A stretch of 16,284 nt of DNA from Nitrospiraceae bacterium (GTDB lineage Bacteria; Nitrospirota; Nitrospiria; Nitrospirales; UBA8639). Position 1 is the first letter of the stretch, and every line of letters begins with the position of its first letter. Under the pieces are notes generated by a model that saw only the letters and a list, made by a program, of their open reading frames with translations, was not told where the DNA came from and ran no database searches. The stretch spans positions 1 to 16,284 of the forward strand of contig DOFS01000022.1 of assembly GCA_003523945.1 (NCBI GenBank). The letters run 5' to 3'. Below, one piece after another: positions 7,976-15,979 of the stretch. The position numbers and the translations under genes were made by a program.

Positions 7976-8442
7976 AGCGCACTCCTTTCGATGAAAGTAA
8001 GCCGAGGCGAAAATAATCCAAGTTAATCTCCCTGCAGATATTGACTGCCGGAAGGTTGATCAGCACACCGGATTTATTCGATCTGTTTATATAAAGAAAA
8101 ACACGAAAGGTAAGTATCAGGCTAGACTTGATTTTTTACTCTAACAATTCATGTCATGGTGCGTCCACCCGAAAGGAAAAGGCTTTCGATTTCAGGATAC
8201 CCAACTTGAACCATTAAGAAGTCTCCTGATTTTTAAGCTATAGTCGTAAGTCAAAACAAAAGCGTCACATCCGTTCCTTGAATGCCACCTCAGCCATGCC
8301 CTTCTTTTCTTAACCTTGCAAGAACGCGTAACGGGTATTGGCCTCAAAATTTCTGCCAAAATCTATCGTTTCACCCCAACCTTGATCTGTCTTGTTCCCT
8401 GCGATGTGGCCCCAAAGGCCAAACAGGGGGCATTCCATACCG
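7976..8442. other. Intergenic region between mscL and the five-repeat channel gene
   Basis: I see no gene in these 467 bases on either strand. An AT-rich patch around 8081-8100 could supply a -10 element for the minus-strand channel gene, but no convincing -35 partner is visible. A short inverted repeat (TGGCC/GGCCA, around 8407-8421) lies just after the mscL stop and is too weak to call a terminator. Confidence 0.4.
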
Positions 8443-8901
8443 TTACGCGGTTTTCGCCAACTCGGAGGTGCAATGGCCGCATTTGGTGGCCTGAATGGGA
8501 ATCGTCATCTGACAGAATATGCATTCTTTCGTCGTAGGATCCGCCGGGGCTGCCTTTTCTTCGCGTTTCATCTGATTAATGGCTTTAATCACCATAAACA
8601 CTGCAACCGCGACAATGAGAAAGCTGATGACCGCATTGAAAAACACTCCATAATTGATGGTGACGGCTCCCGCTGCCTGCGCATCGGCCAAAGCATGATA
8701 TGGACCGGCGGGCATCCCATCTTTGAGGGTGACAAATAGATTAGAAAAATCAACACCACCCAACAATAAACCGATGGGTGGCATCAGCACGTCGGCAACC
8801 AGGGATTTGGCAATTGTTCCGAAGGCTCCTCCAATAATTATGCCGACAGCCATGTCGACAACATTGCCTCGCATGGCGAACTCTTTAAACTCTTTCAGCA
8901 T
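8443..8901 (-). CDS. mscL: Large-conductance mechanosensitive channel MscL with zinc-ribbon tail
   Basis: The protein has 152 residues and starts at 8901 after a strong AGGAGG. The N-terminus [20 protein letters not shown], the first span with its GxxxG-like IIIGGAFG, and the loop DVLMPPIG are diagnostic of MscL. The second span is about 88-107. MscL is a pentameric pore that opens under high membrane tension to release solutes during osmotic downshift. The C-terminus is extended with two CxxC pairs (C127/C130 and C141/C144) that form a probable zinc ribbon. This replaces the usual cytoplasmic helical bundle end and occurs in some other bacterial MscL proteins. It shares strand and theme with the five-repeat channel gene downstream. 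Confidence 0.96.
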   Translation of the reverse strand: MLKEFKEFAMRGNVVDMAVGIIIGGAFGTIAKSLVADVLMPPIGLLLGGVDFSNLFVTLKDGMPAGPYHALADAQAAGAVTINYGVFFNAVISFLIVAVAVFMVIKAINQMKREEKAAPADPTTKECIFCQMTIPIQATKCGHCTSELAKTA

Positions 8902-9225
8902 CGCCTCCTCCTTCTAATGAAAGTGAAAGGTTTATACTGGACAGCAGGAGAGTCGAGAAACTGAGGAAAGTCACAGAAATACCACACCATCCTCCCGCAA
9001 CCCATGTACAAATGCAAGGTTCTTTCAGGCTTTCCTTTTCTTGACATGGCCGGCTTTCACCTCCAGGACTTTTTGCGATCGCTGGAACACAAGGTAAATA
9101 ACCCCTGGGGCGACCAACCCATCCTAGCCTATTTCCAGTTGAAGACCCCCTCTAAAAGCCCCAACTGTCAAGGTCAGCTCGAACAGGTAGTCGCCCTGGA
9201 GGTTCCGCACCCGCGAGAATATGTG
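8902..9225. other. Intergenic region upstream of mscL
   Basis: No gene is supported. A TATAAA on the minus strand near 8930-8935 may be the -10 of an mscL promoter. A plus-strand frame at 9004-9261 lacks a ribosome-binding site and overlaps the receiver gene. On the minus strand, the receiver frame stays open after its stop for 33 further codons (9124-9225). Confidence 0.4.
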
Positions 9226-9660
9226 TCAATCGGTTCGGTCGGACTCCTCCTCGCCCTGTGATGCTCGTCCTTGTATTTTCAAAAGTAACCACTCATCCAA
9301 CACTCTTCCCATCTGGCGATAATCCAACGGTTTTTTCAATACTCGAAAAGTCCCCGTTTCTTTCGCTGAAGGATAATCTCCCAATACCACCACAAGAGGA
9401 GGATTTGGGGCAGAAGCCACTCCATGCTCTGTACCATGATGAAACTGCTCCAGAAACCGGCTTTCAATGAACAGCGCATCAAAACCTGTCCAGTATGGTT
9501 CCACGATGACCTTTGGCATTTTCTCAAGGTATTCGCACTCATACCCGTGCAGTCTTAACATCTGTCCCAGGAAGTCACGAATCTTGCGATCCTCACTCAC
9601 GACTAAAATCCGACCTGAGCTGTCGCTCGAATTGGGAACTTTATTTTTCGGCGTTCGCAT
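9226..9660 (-). CDS. Degenerate (pseudo-)receiver domain protein
   Basis: The start is placed at the ATG at 9660 (144 residues) because AAGGAG lies 6 bases upstream; an upstream in-frame start at 9801 has no support. The single domain begins GRILVVSEDRKIRDFLGQML, matching the first strand and helix of CheY-like receivers, and ends with the conserved KKPLD (109-113). The acidic pair is E23/D24. The phospho-acceptor strand reads FDALFIES, with Glu (E66) where Asp is expected, and the switch Thr/Ser is replaced by G94. Phosphorylation is therefore doubtful, and Glu may mimic a permanently active state. There is no output domain. The tail (132-144) is acidic. No kinase lies beside it, so its partner is unknown. 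Confidence 0.8.
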   Translation of the reverse strand: MRTPKNKVPNSSDSSGRILVVSEDRKIRDFLGQMLRLHGYECEYLEKMPKVIVEPYWTGFDALFIESRFLEQFHHGTEHGVASAPNPPLVVVLGDYPSAKETGTFRVLKKPLDYRQMGRVLDEWLLLKIQGRASQGEEESDRTD

Positions 9661-9890
9661 GAGACTCCTTCCTTCCCGGATACTTGGCAGATACGTTTTT
9701 CCAAGACACAACTCATTCAAAGTCGGTTGCTCACTCTTCATCATCCCTGAATCTCCATTTGGAACAAGCCCAAAGCTCTCCTCGCATTCAGACAGGCCCA
9801 AATCCCCTCTTATTTACAGTGAATCCATTCCTCTGCCGAATCAACATTTCTCTTGTTCAACACTCCCAGTAAAAAGACGAGACTTTCGCT

Positions 9891-10172
9891 TTATAGTTGA
9901 GATTTCCCTGAAAAGCCTGAAGCATAGCGTTTTACCGTAATGATCGTTCCTTTATCTTTTTTGACGACATTGACGACTGAAGCCCTTTCATGGGCCTTCG
10001 CGTCCCACGTCCAAGAGGCGGTTTGCCCGGAAGAAACGTCCCTGTCCTTCCACACAGTTGATGGACCCAGCCCTTCCGGTTCTATTCCTAGAGAGGAGAT
10101 CACCAGGCCTATCAATCCGAGTCCCGTGCAAAGACTCATGAAAGAAATTATGTAAGGACTTTGAATCTTCAT
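9891..10172 (-). CDS. Small membrane-anchored or secreted hypothetical protein
   Basis: The 93-residue frame starts with MKIQSPYIIS and has one hydrophobic segment (about 7-30), then a soluble, basic domain of about 60 residues with a WTW motif and beta-like character. It could be a signal anchor or an uncleaved signal peptide. No strong ribosome-binding site precedes the ATG at 10172, which lowers confidence. I recognise no family. It lies 230 bases upstream of the pseudo-receiver gene on the same strand. The opposite-strand frame is shorter and lacks a recognisable domain. Confidence 0.5.
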   Translation of the reverse strand: MKIQSPYIISFMSLCTGLGLIGLVISSLGIEPEGLGPSTVWKDRDVSSGQTASWTWDAKAHERASVVNVVKKDKGTIITVKRYASGFSGKSQL

Positions 10173-10287
10173 CGCTTGGTTTCCACGTTCCGATTAATTA
10201 CCTTTATGGTTTATCAATAATGATGCCAGACAAATTTTCATGAACTTTCAACCATTTATGGCATTTTGGCAAAACCATTTCCCAACA

Positions 10288-10307
10288 TGAGACATTAAAT
10301 TGTCTCA
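10288..10307. promoter_or_regulatory. Palindrome, possible operator
   Basis: TGAGACA at 10288-10294 and TGTCTCA at 10301-10307 form a perfect 7-bp inverted repeat with a 6-base AT spacer. It lies about 116 bases upstream of the small gene starting at 10172. The geometry suits a dimeric repressor site, but nothing else supports it. Confidence 0.3.
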
Positions 10308-10386
10308 AGGTGTTTCATGAAAACGTTTTGTGAATCACGTAAGGGAGAGAAAAGAAGGCAGGAAAAAAGGAAGGAAAGAAAATATG

Positions 10387-10419
10387 GAGAGCCCGAACAC
10401 TCGCCATGTCCGGGCCCTC
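10387..10419 (-). terminator. Intrinsic-type terminator for the DUF481 gene
   Basis: On the minus strand, GAGGGCCCGGACA and TGTTCGGGCTCTC form a 13-bp stem with two G-U pairs and a 7-base loop, 16 bases after the stop at 10436. It is followed by the U-rich CATATTTTCTTTCC. The G-U pairs form only on the minus-strand transcript, which supports the direction. Confidence 0.7.
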
Positions 10420-10435
10420 TGATTAGAACCGAGGC

Positions 10436-11500
10436 TTACGCTTCAAAGGCATATCCAAGCGTCAGGATATATTGCGTGTCCGCTTTTTTGGTGTCCTGAG
10501 CCGGAGCATTGTCGTACCGCCAATTGATCTGAAAGGTCGTAAGAAAGTTTTTCCATATATTCATACGAATGCCTTGTTGGGAGGTTAGGTACCAATCACT
10601 GGTTTGTTCCAGAGAAGGAAATCCTTGATGCTGATGAAATACTGTCAGCCATGGAAGGATTGGCCAATGAAGATTTACTGCCCAGCGACCGGTAAAATAA
10701 TTCATATCCTCACTTCGCTTATAATCTTCATTAAAATAACCCAGCCCGATTTCACCGTGGAGTTGCAATTTGTTTAAATAGGCGCTCGCGTAGTCTCCTT
10801 CATCGATGATCTGGTACCCTGGTCCGGCAAAGATTGATGAACGAAGATTAAGATCCTGAAACGTATCCTGCTCAAACAACACACCGGTATAGACATAAAA
10901 CCGTTTGCTCACGAAAAAATCCATCTTGACGGTACCATAGGCATTCCGGGCATTTAACTCACCATCAGTCGTGCCATACAGGTAGCGCCCCAACATGCTC
11001 AGTCTCAACCGTTCGCTTCTTGCAACCAGTTCTCCGACAAAACTAAAATTTTTCACGTCCGTGTTGCCGGAGGTAATCGATCCGCCGAAATTGAAGTTCC
11101 CCTTAAAGGCCACAGCCCTTTTGACCGGAGGATTGACGGCCGACACAGAACCGGTCTCGATTGGGATAGGCTCTCTCAACAAGTCGGTTTGCACTCCCAA
11201 TGTCCCCGACCGGATCATGGACGGTTTTCCCCGTAAGCTGGTTCCATTACTCAACACAAAAGTCATGGGGTCTTCGGAATCAATTCCGACCACTTCAGAC
11301 CACTTAATGGTTATGGTGTCCCCCTCATAAAACAGGGCCTTGATCTCAATCATGCCCTCTGTCATTTCCACGATTTCCCCATAGATTTGACTGCCGTCGT
11401 TCAGCGTAACTTTCCCCAAGGGACCGGCCAGGGACCCAGCCGGTGCGACCATTAGACTTAGACACAAGAACGCACAGCACAGTACGAACCTCCTGCTCAT
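10436..11500 (-). CDS. DUF481 family outer-membrane protein (YdiY-like)
   Basis: The start is placed at the ATG at 11500 (354 residues): CAGGAGG lies five bases upstream and a signal peptide (about 1-25, ending SLAG) follows directly. The frame is open to 11593 but that would hide the signal. After the signal, residues about 28-92 form a small beta domain (VTLNDGSQIYGEI, WSEVVGID), seen in some DUF481 proteins. Residues about 130-354 are alternating beta strands typical of the DUF481 barrel, beginning GNFNFGGSITSGNTDVKNFS, the family signature. The family includes proteins described as salt-induced outer-membrane proteins; function is not well known. The gene is transcribed alone and ends at a good terminator. 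Nearby osmotic channels fit a salt or osmotic role, but only by location. Confidence 0.88.
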   Translation of the reverse strand: MSRRFVLCCAFLCLSLMVAPAGSLAGPLGKVTLNDGSQIYGEIVEMTEGMIEIKALFYEGDTITIKWSEVVGIDSEDPMTFVLSNGTSLRGKPSMIRSGTLGVQTDLLREPIPIETGSVSAVNPPVKRAVAFKGNFNFGGSITSGNTDVKNFSFVGELVARSERLRLSMLGRYLYGTTDGELNARNAYGTVKMDFFVSKRFYVYTGVLFEQDTFQDLNLRSSIFAGPGYQIIDEGDYASAYLNKLQLHGEIGLGYFNEDYKRSEDMNYFTGRWAVNLHWPILPWLTVFHQHQGFPSLEQTSDWYLTSQQGIRMNIWKNFLTTFQINWRYDNAPAQDTKKADTQYILTLGYAFEA

Positions 11501-11738
11501 TGAACCTCCTGAAATTTTTAAAGAGAACACATGCACTGCCAAAATGGGCGATGGGTACAACGTTGACCCGATCCAAGAAGGCTGTTCTCTCACTTGGATA
11601 AGATGGGGTGGGCTGGGAACTTCGTGGATATTTTCGTTAGGATTTAGTATTTCTTAGCTGGAAATCTCCCACGTATGCTTTTCTCAAAGATTATTTCACG
11701 GCGAATGATCGACCGATTGTAGGCAATACTGAGGAAAT

Positions 11739-11762
11739 CCTGCAACCAATTGCAGGCTTTTT
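11739..11762. terminator. Short hairpin with T-run, possible terminator
   Basis: CCTGCAA (11739-11745) and TTGCAGG (11750-11756) form a perfect 7-bp stem with a 4-base loop, followed by TTTTT at 11758-11762. The T-run is on the plus-strand side, although both flanking genes are on the minus strand. On the minus strand it follows the sigma-54 regulator stop by about 46 bases and is trailed only by ATTTCC. It may end the operon in one direction and block antisense transcription in the other. Confidence 0.5.
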
Positions 11763-11802
11763 CGCTAAGGTAGGTGTGAGTGGGAATCTCGGAATCAGGA
11801 AA

Positions 11803-13590
11803 TCAGCGGTCTGAATCTTCTTGAACAATTTCCAACTCGGTTAAACGGCGATAAAAAGTTGAACGGCTCATACCCAATATCTTGGCCGCCTGCGCCCGCT
11901 TTCCTTTCGTTTGGGCTAAGGCATCGAGGATCAGTTGACGCTCGTTCGGTTTCGAAAACGGTGAAGACTGAACAGCCGGAGGCCCATCGCTCAATTCAGG
12001 AGGCAGGTCGGAGGGAAGGACACTTCCGCCACGGCAATGGATGAGTGCATATTCCAACGCCCCTTTTAATTCCCGGACATTCCCCGGCCAGGAATAGCGG
12101 AGGAAACTTTGCATCGTTTCCGGAGCAATATCGAGAACACCCATCTTGCCAAGAGCCACGCGACTTTGTTCGAAAAAGGCCGTACTTAATAACGGAATAT
12201 CCTCACGGCGCTCTCGCAAAGGAGGAAGTCGTAACCGCGCAACACGAATCCGATAGAGTAAATCCGCACGGAAAGCGCCCTTATCGACCAGCTCCTGAAG
12301 ATGCTGGTTGGTGGCCGCCAACACTCTGACATTGACCTTGCGTGGACGAGACTCCCCAAGACGAATAATTTCACCCTCCTGAAGGACACGGAGCAGGGTC
12401 GTCTGAATCGCTAATGGCATATCCCCGATTTCATCGAGCAATAACGTGCCACCTTCAGCTGATTCGAAAAATCCTTCATGGTCGCTGATCGCTCCTGTGA
12501 AGGCACCGCGCTTGTGACCAAATAGTTGGCTCCCCAACAGAGAATCTGTCAATCCCGCACAATTAACAGGCAAAAATAGATGATCATGACGCGGGCTTAA
12601 TTGATGTAACGCGCGAGCAACCAATTCTTTGCCGGTCCCGGTTTCCCCATCAATAAGTACGGGCACATCCACCACGGCAATGTCTCGAATCCGCTCATAC
12701 ACAGCCCTCATGGCCGGACTTTTTCCAATCAGATTTTGAAATTGAGTCGGCCCAACCAACAGCCGGCGCAGCTCTTCCATCTCGGTTACATCTTTTAACA
12801 AGAGTATGGTTTTTCTTGGATCCCGAGGATCATCCTGCACTTCAACTTCCAACGCGGTCGCAGAACGTTTCTTTCCATCCATCACCACCCGCACAACCTG
12901 GCGCTGTGCCCCAGGCAACCGGCCCATTTCTTCGACCCGAGCACTGTCGTCTTCTTTCCAGGGAAGACCGTCAATCAGCGTGCGTCCGATTATTCTGGCC
13001 GGATCGGTTTGCAATAAGTCATGTGCCTTTCCGCTAATAAAGGTCACCACCCGATTCGCATCGATCATGATGGTCCCCAATCCCAACCCGTCGAGTACGG
13101 CCATGACATCATCCCGCTCTTGTTCACTTTTCGCTAAGCGACTGCCGAGTTGGGCTTCTGTGCGTTCATGATGGTTAACGGCCTGACGATGTGAAAGCTG
13201 TTCCTCACGTGCCTTTTGCAAAAGAGGCTGTATGGGGACCATGTCGGGTCCAAAGCGTTGCAAAATCAGATACCGAAATGACCCATGGCGGACGGCAGTC
13301 GCTTCCAACACGACGTCCTCTCCAAACAATGCCGGTTCGTTCCACAGACCGGATTTCCATGGTCCCGTCTTGCCGGACTCCCACCATGCCTGCGCTTCAT
13401 GGAGAAAATGTTGGAGAAAAAATGAACGGTCCAATATCTGCTCAGGAGACAACTCCGTTTCCCGGCTCAAACCTGGCGGGGGAAACCAACTGGGAAGATC
13501 ACCCAAATGCTCAAACCCCTTTGCAGTTTTTTGGAAAATCAATGCATCAAAAACACCAAGAAGAGCGTGATCGTGTATGGAAACAGCCAT
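11803..13590 (-). CDS. Sigma-54-dependent transcriptional activator with PAS domain and uncharacterised N-terminal region
   Basis: The start is placed at the ATG at 13590 (595 residues), preceded by GGTGAG; a TTG at 13602 is a less likely alternative. Order: an unusual N-terminal region (about 1-125), a coiled coil (about 125-165), a PAS domain (about 166-275), the sigma-54 AAA+ domain (about 283-512) and a Fis-type helix-turn-helix (about 561-590). AAA+ motifs are intact: Walker A GETGTGKE (315-322), the sigma-54 contact loop GAFTGA (362-367), Walker B GGTLLLDEIGD (380-390) and FRADLLYRI. It should hydrolyse ATP to open sigma-54 RNA polymerase promoters. There is no receiver domain, so control must come from the N-terminal region or PAS. 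The N-terminal region (with EATAVR and LLQKAREEQL) resembles regions before kinases in other bacteria, from memory. The GTPase gene ends 95 bases upstream on the same strand. Confidence 0.93.
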   Translation of the reverse strand: MAVSIHDHALLGVFDALIFQKTAKGFEHLGDLPSWFPPPGLSRETELSPEQILDRSFFLQHFLHEAQAWWESGKTGPWKSGLWNEPALFGEDVVLEATAVRHGSFRYLILQRFGPDMVPIQPLLQKAREEQLSHRQAVNHHERTEAQLGSRLAKSEQERDDVMAVLDGLGLGTIMIDANRVVTFISGKAHDLLQTDPARIIGRTLIDGLPWKEDDSARVEEMGRLPGAQRQVVRVVMDGKKRSATALEVEVQDDPRDPRKTILLLKDVTEMEELRRLLVGPTQFQNLIGKSPAMRAVYERIRDIAVVDVPVLIDGETGTGKELVARALHQLSPRHDHLFLPVNCAGLTDSLLGSQLFGHKRGAFTGAISDHEGFFESAEGGTLLLDEIGDMPLAIQTTLLRVLQEGEIIRLGESRPRKVNVRVLAATNQHLQELVDKGAFRADLLYRIRVARLRLPPLRERREDIPLLSTAFFEQSRVALGKMGVLDIAPETMQSFLRYSWPGNVRELKGALEYALIHCRGGSVLPSDLPPELSDGPPAVQSSPFSKPNERQLILDALAQTKGKRAQAAKILGMSRSTFYRRLTELEIVQEDSDR

Positions 13591-13685
13591 GAGACTCACC
13601 AATTTCTTACAATGACGAGGGGATTTGTTGAGTTTACCGACGATTACAGCCTACCGGAGGAGGGACAGTTCCTCCATTCCATCCT

Positions 13686-14183
13686 TCAGGATCTCAGCAT
13701 TGCCTCGGATAACGCGGTAAATGCCGCCTCGACACCTTCCCCGGTTTTTGCGCTTACCATGGACACCAGACAGGCTTGGTCCCTGAGATCAGAAACCATA
13801 GGACACTCCACCACCCACTCGTCCACCAAATCATGTTTATTGAGCAAGAGGACAAAAGGAACAGGGCCGATGGTCTTCTGAGCTAATTCATGTAATTTGC
13901 CGGCTACATCAACCGTTTCTTTTCTCGTTCCATCGATGACCAAAATATATCCCGATGAACCTTGCAAATACGACGCCCGAACCTTTTGAAAGTCATCGTC
14001 CCCATAGAGATCCCAAATGACCATCATGAGGTCTTGCCCCCGTATCGACAGTTTTTTTTGATCAATTTTGACGCCTACGGTCGTGAGGTATTTATCCGAA
14101 AAAATTCCGGATACCAATCGTTTCACCAGGCTCGTTTTCCCAACGGCAAATGCACCCAACAGGCAAATTTTTTTTTGAATCAC
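13686..14183 (-). CDS. Ras-like small GTPase, coupled to the OmpA-domain gene
   Basis: The protein has 165 residues with a GTG start at 14183 overlapping the TGA of the upstream gene (GTGA), with AAAGGA upstream. All G motifs are present: G1 GAFAVGKTS (10-18), G2 threonine in TTVGVKI (34-40), G3 WDLYG (57-61), G4 NKHD (115-118) and G5 SAK (144-146). The size and WDxxG motif match Rab/Ras-type prokaryotic GTPases more than Era or EF-Tu types. The residue after DxxG, glutamine in Ras, is aspartate (D62), so intrinsic hydrolysis may be slow or use another mechanism. No lipidation motif is visible. Bacterial relatives such as MglA work with a roadblock protein as a GAP. Here the coupled upstream protein seems to carry a similar domain. 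Confidence 0.93.
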   Translation of the reverse strand: MIQKKICLLGAFAVGKTSLVKRLVSGIFSDKYLTTVGVKIDQKKLSIRGQDLMMVIWDLYGDDDFQKVRASYLQGSSGYILVIDGTRKETVDVAGKLHELAQKTIGPVPFVLLLNKHDLVDEWVVECPMVSDLRDQACLVSMVSAKTGEGVEAAFTALSEAMLRS

Positions 14184-15979
14184 GGTCCTTTCCTCACTCC
14201 CGCTTCCCTGGGGGGATGGATTGTCTTGGCTTCCACGACCTTAAAGGACACGCGCCGACTTCTGGCATACCCCTTCTCTTCTCCGGCCACAGATGTCCCA
14301 TCAGGATCAACTCCTTTGCCCATGGCTGCCAGTTTTAAAACCTGATAGGGTGGTTCACTCAGAATGTCCAATACCTTTTTCGCTCGCATTTCACTCAGTA
14401 AAAGATTGATCGATTGGGAGCCTACAGGACTGGAATATCCCATGACATCGATAGAGAGTTCCCGCCCTAACTTCACGGCTTCCTTATCCAATTCCTGAAG
14501 GATGTGTTTCACCTGCTGAGTTTTAACCAATTCACGATCCGGCAACCTTCCCTGGCCTTCCAAAAAGAATATGGCTTGTTGTTCCAGAGCATTTCGAAGT
14601 GTTTCAAATTGTTTCACATCTGTGTCGATGAGACGTTCCATGGAAATCTCCGAAACCCCTGGAATGGCCATGGCGGATTGATCTACTCTCGAAATCCAGC
14701 GATGAGAACTTTCCCCCATCAGTACGATCCGGTTCCCTTCAATGCTCACCTCTACCGATTCTGGTGGTTGTAAGACTTGTATCGCGCGCTTATGGACCAT
14801 CTCCGGAGTCAATGCGATAAATGGTTCCAGATGAAACCCGACCGCATTGGAAGAATATCCCACTTCTTCCAGCAACCGTTCAGGATCGACAGCCAGGGGG
14901 TCCCTCCAGCCGTGGAGCACCCTTCGCCCCTCCTCCTCCTGAATGGAGGTCACCACAATACCCGGCTCAGCCCCGATACGCTTCAAAAACTCAGTCCACT
15001 GTTGATGATGGAGAGAGGCATGATAAGCCCACCATCCCAGAAGGGCCAGGAGAAGAGCACATAACACCAGAAATGCAACCGGAAGGCCTTTTTGTTTTTT
15101 CACGAATTGCGCTTGGAGGCAATCTTCCAAAAAAGGTCTGGTCTCTAAAAAAACAGCGGTATCCCCTTGAAAGTTTTTCAGGGAATCCGAATATTGGGCA
15201 TGAAGGGAGTCAAGCGTGTTTTGAAGCACATCCCGTAATTTCACCGGAGGTGTTCCTCGGATCACTGTGGCCAAAATGGCACTGGAACCCTGCTCTATCC
15301 AAACCGTCAAATCGCCAATCCGGAGCGATTCCAAACCTTCGTCCTGACTTTGCTGAAACGAATCTCTCACAAAATCCTGAATAGCCGTCAGCATGCCGGA
15401 AATTGCCGCCTCCCCTTGGCTGGAGATCCCTTCGGCCATCACATGATTGAGTAACAATCCCGTTTTTTTATGAATCAAAAACAATTGTTCGACTCTAAAC
15501 CGAAGGGTATGTAACAACACCACTTCCACAAACGGTCGTCCTGTTTTCCAAGCCTCCCATCGCCACTGGAGTCCTTGCCAAGACATACTATATTCCAATG
15601 TCTGGTTGAGAGATTGGAGCATTTCCCGCATGGCCCGAGATAAGGCTTTTCGAATGGCGGAGCCCAAGATCGGCGCAATGGAATCACTAATCAGCTGGGG
15701 TGATTGTTTAATGGAAAGGGCCAGAGCTTCCTGCGTAATCGGCACCATAGATGCCAATAAACGATTATCCTGCTGAGCGCGAAGGCGAATCGCATCGGGG
15801 AGAACATTGCTCACCTCCTCCGGCCCAACCACGAAGGTATCCAAACGTTGTCGTAAGCGATCTAATTGAACTTGCTCGGGAGCCAGTAACAACCGGCGAA
15901 GGACCGAAAAATCTTCAGTACCCTCTTTGGCATATTCCAGTGGTGGACTAACAGGAGACGAACGACGTGTACGTTCCAT
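14180..15979 (-). CDS. Inner-membrane OmpA-domain protein with longin/roadblock-like cytoplasmic region
   Basis: The protein has 599 residues, starting at 15979 with AAAGG upstream. The N-terminus has no signal peptide. A cytoplasmic region of about 297 residues contains helical segments (56-130), including VLPDAIRLRAQQD. A stretch at about 160-275 (LFLIHKKTGLLLNHV, then GMLTAIQDFVRDSF, then WIEQGSSAILATVIRG) has the strand-helix pattern of longin/roadblock folds. One membrane span follows (about 299-319). The periplasmic part has BON-like repeats (about 335-450) and a C-terminal OmpA-type peptidoglycan-binding domain (about 465-582) with GYSSPVG, LSEMRAKKV and ARSRRVSF. It likely links the cell wall to the cytoplasmic side of the membrane. 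The overlapping GTPase gene implies a physical partnership. The OmpA domain is well supported; the longin/roadblock call is inferred from pattern alone. Confidence 0.88.
   Translation of the reverse strand: MERTRRSSPVSPPLEYAKEGTEDFSVLRRLLLAPEQVQLDRLRQRLDTFVVGPEEVSNVLPDAIRLRAQQDNRLLASMVPITQEALALSIKQSPQLISDSIAPILGSAIRKALSRAMREMLQSLNQTLEYSMSWQGLQWRWEAWKTGRPFVEVVLLHTLRFRVEQLFLIHKKTGLLLNHVMAEGISSQGEAAISGMLTAIQDFVRDSFQQSQDEGLESLRIGDLTVWIEQGSSAILATVIRGTPPVKLRDVLQNTLDSLHAQYSDSLKNFQGDTAVFLETRPFLEDCLQAQFVKKQKGLPVAFLVLCALLLALLGWWAYHASLHHQQWTEFLKRIGAEPGIVVTSIQEEEGRRVLHGWRDPLAVDPERLLEEVGYSSNAVGFHLEPFIALTPEMVHKRAIQVLQPPESVEVSIEGNRIVLMGESSHRWISRVDQSAMAIPGVSEISMERLIDTDVKQFETLRNALEQQAIFFLEGQGRLPDRELVKTQQVKHILQELDKEAVKLGRELSIDVMGYSSPVGSQSINLLLSEMRAKKVLDILSEPPYQVLKLAAMGKGVDPDGTSVAGEEKGYARSRRVSFKVVEAKTIHPPREAGVRKGP

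Noticed and set aside
2376..8095. Near-identical ATCTGTTTANATAAA at 2376-2390 and 8081-8095 as a shared operator
   Set aside because: A 14-of-15 match between two sites is expected several times by chance in a window of this length.
9004..9261. Plus-strand frame of 85 codons upstream of mscL
   Set aside because: No ribosome-binding site, overlaps the receiver gene on the other strand, and no family resemblance.
10317..10499. Plus-strand 60-codon frame over the DUF481 terminator
   Set aside because: Purine-rich low-complexity sequence overlapping a clear terminator and gene on the other strand.
11511..11541. TTGGCA and TAAAAA as a promoter for the DUF481 gene
   Set aside because: Would leave a leader of about a dozen bases, and the -10 match is weak; not strong enough to list as a feature.
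11640..11700. Minus-strand GG-N10-GC as a sigma-54 promoter for the DUF481 gene
   Set aside because: Only the GG and GC core fits; the rest of the consensus (TGGCAC, TTGCA) is absent.
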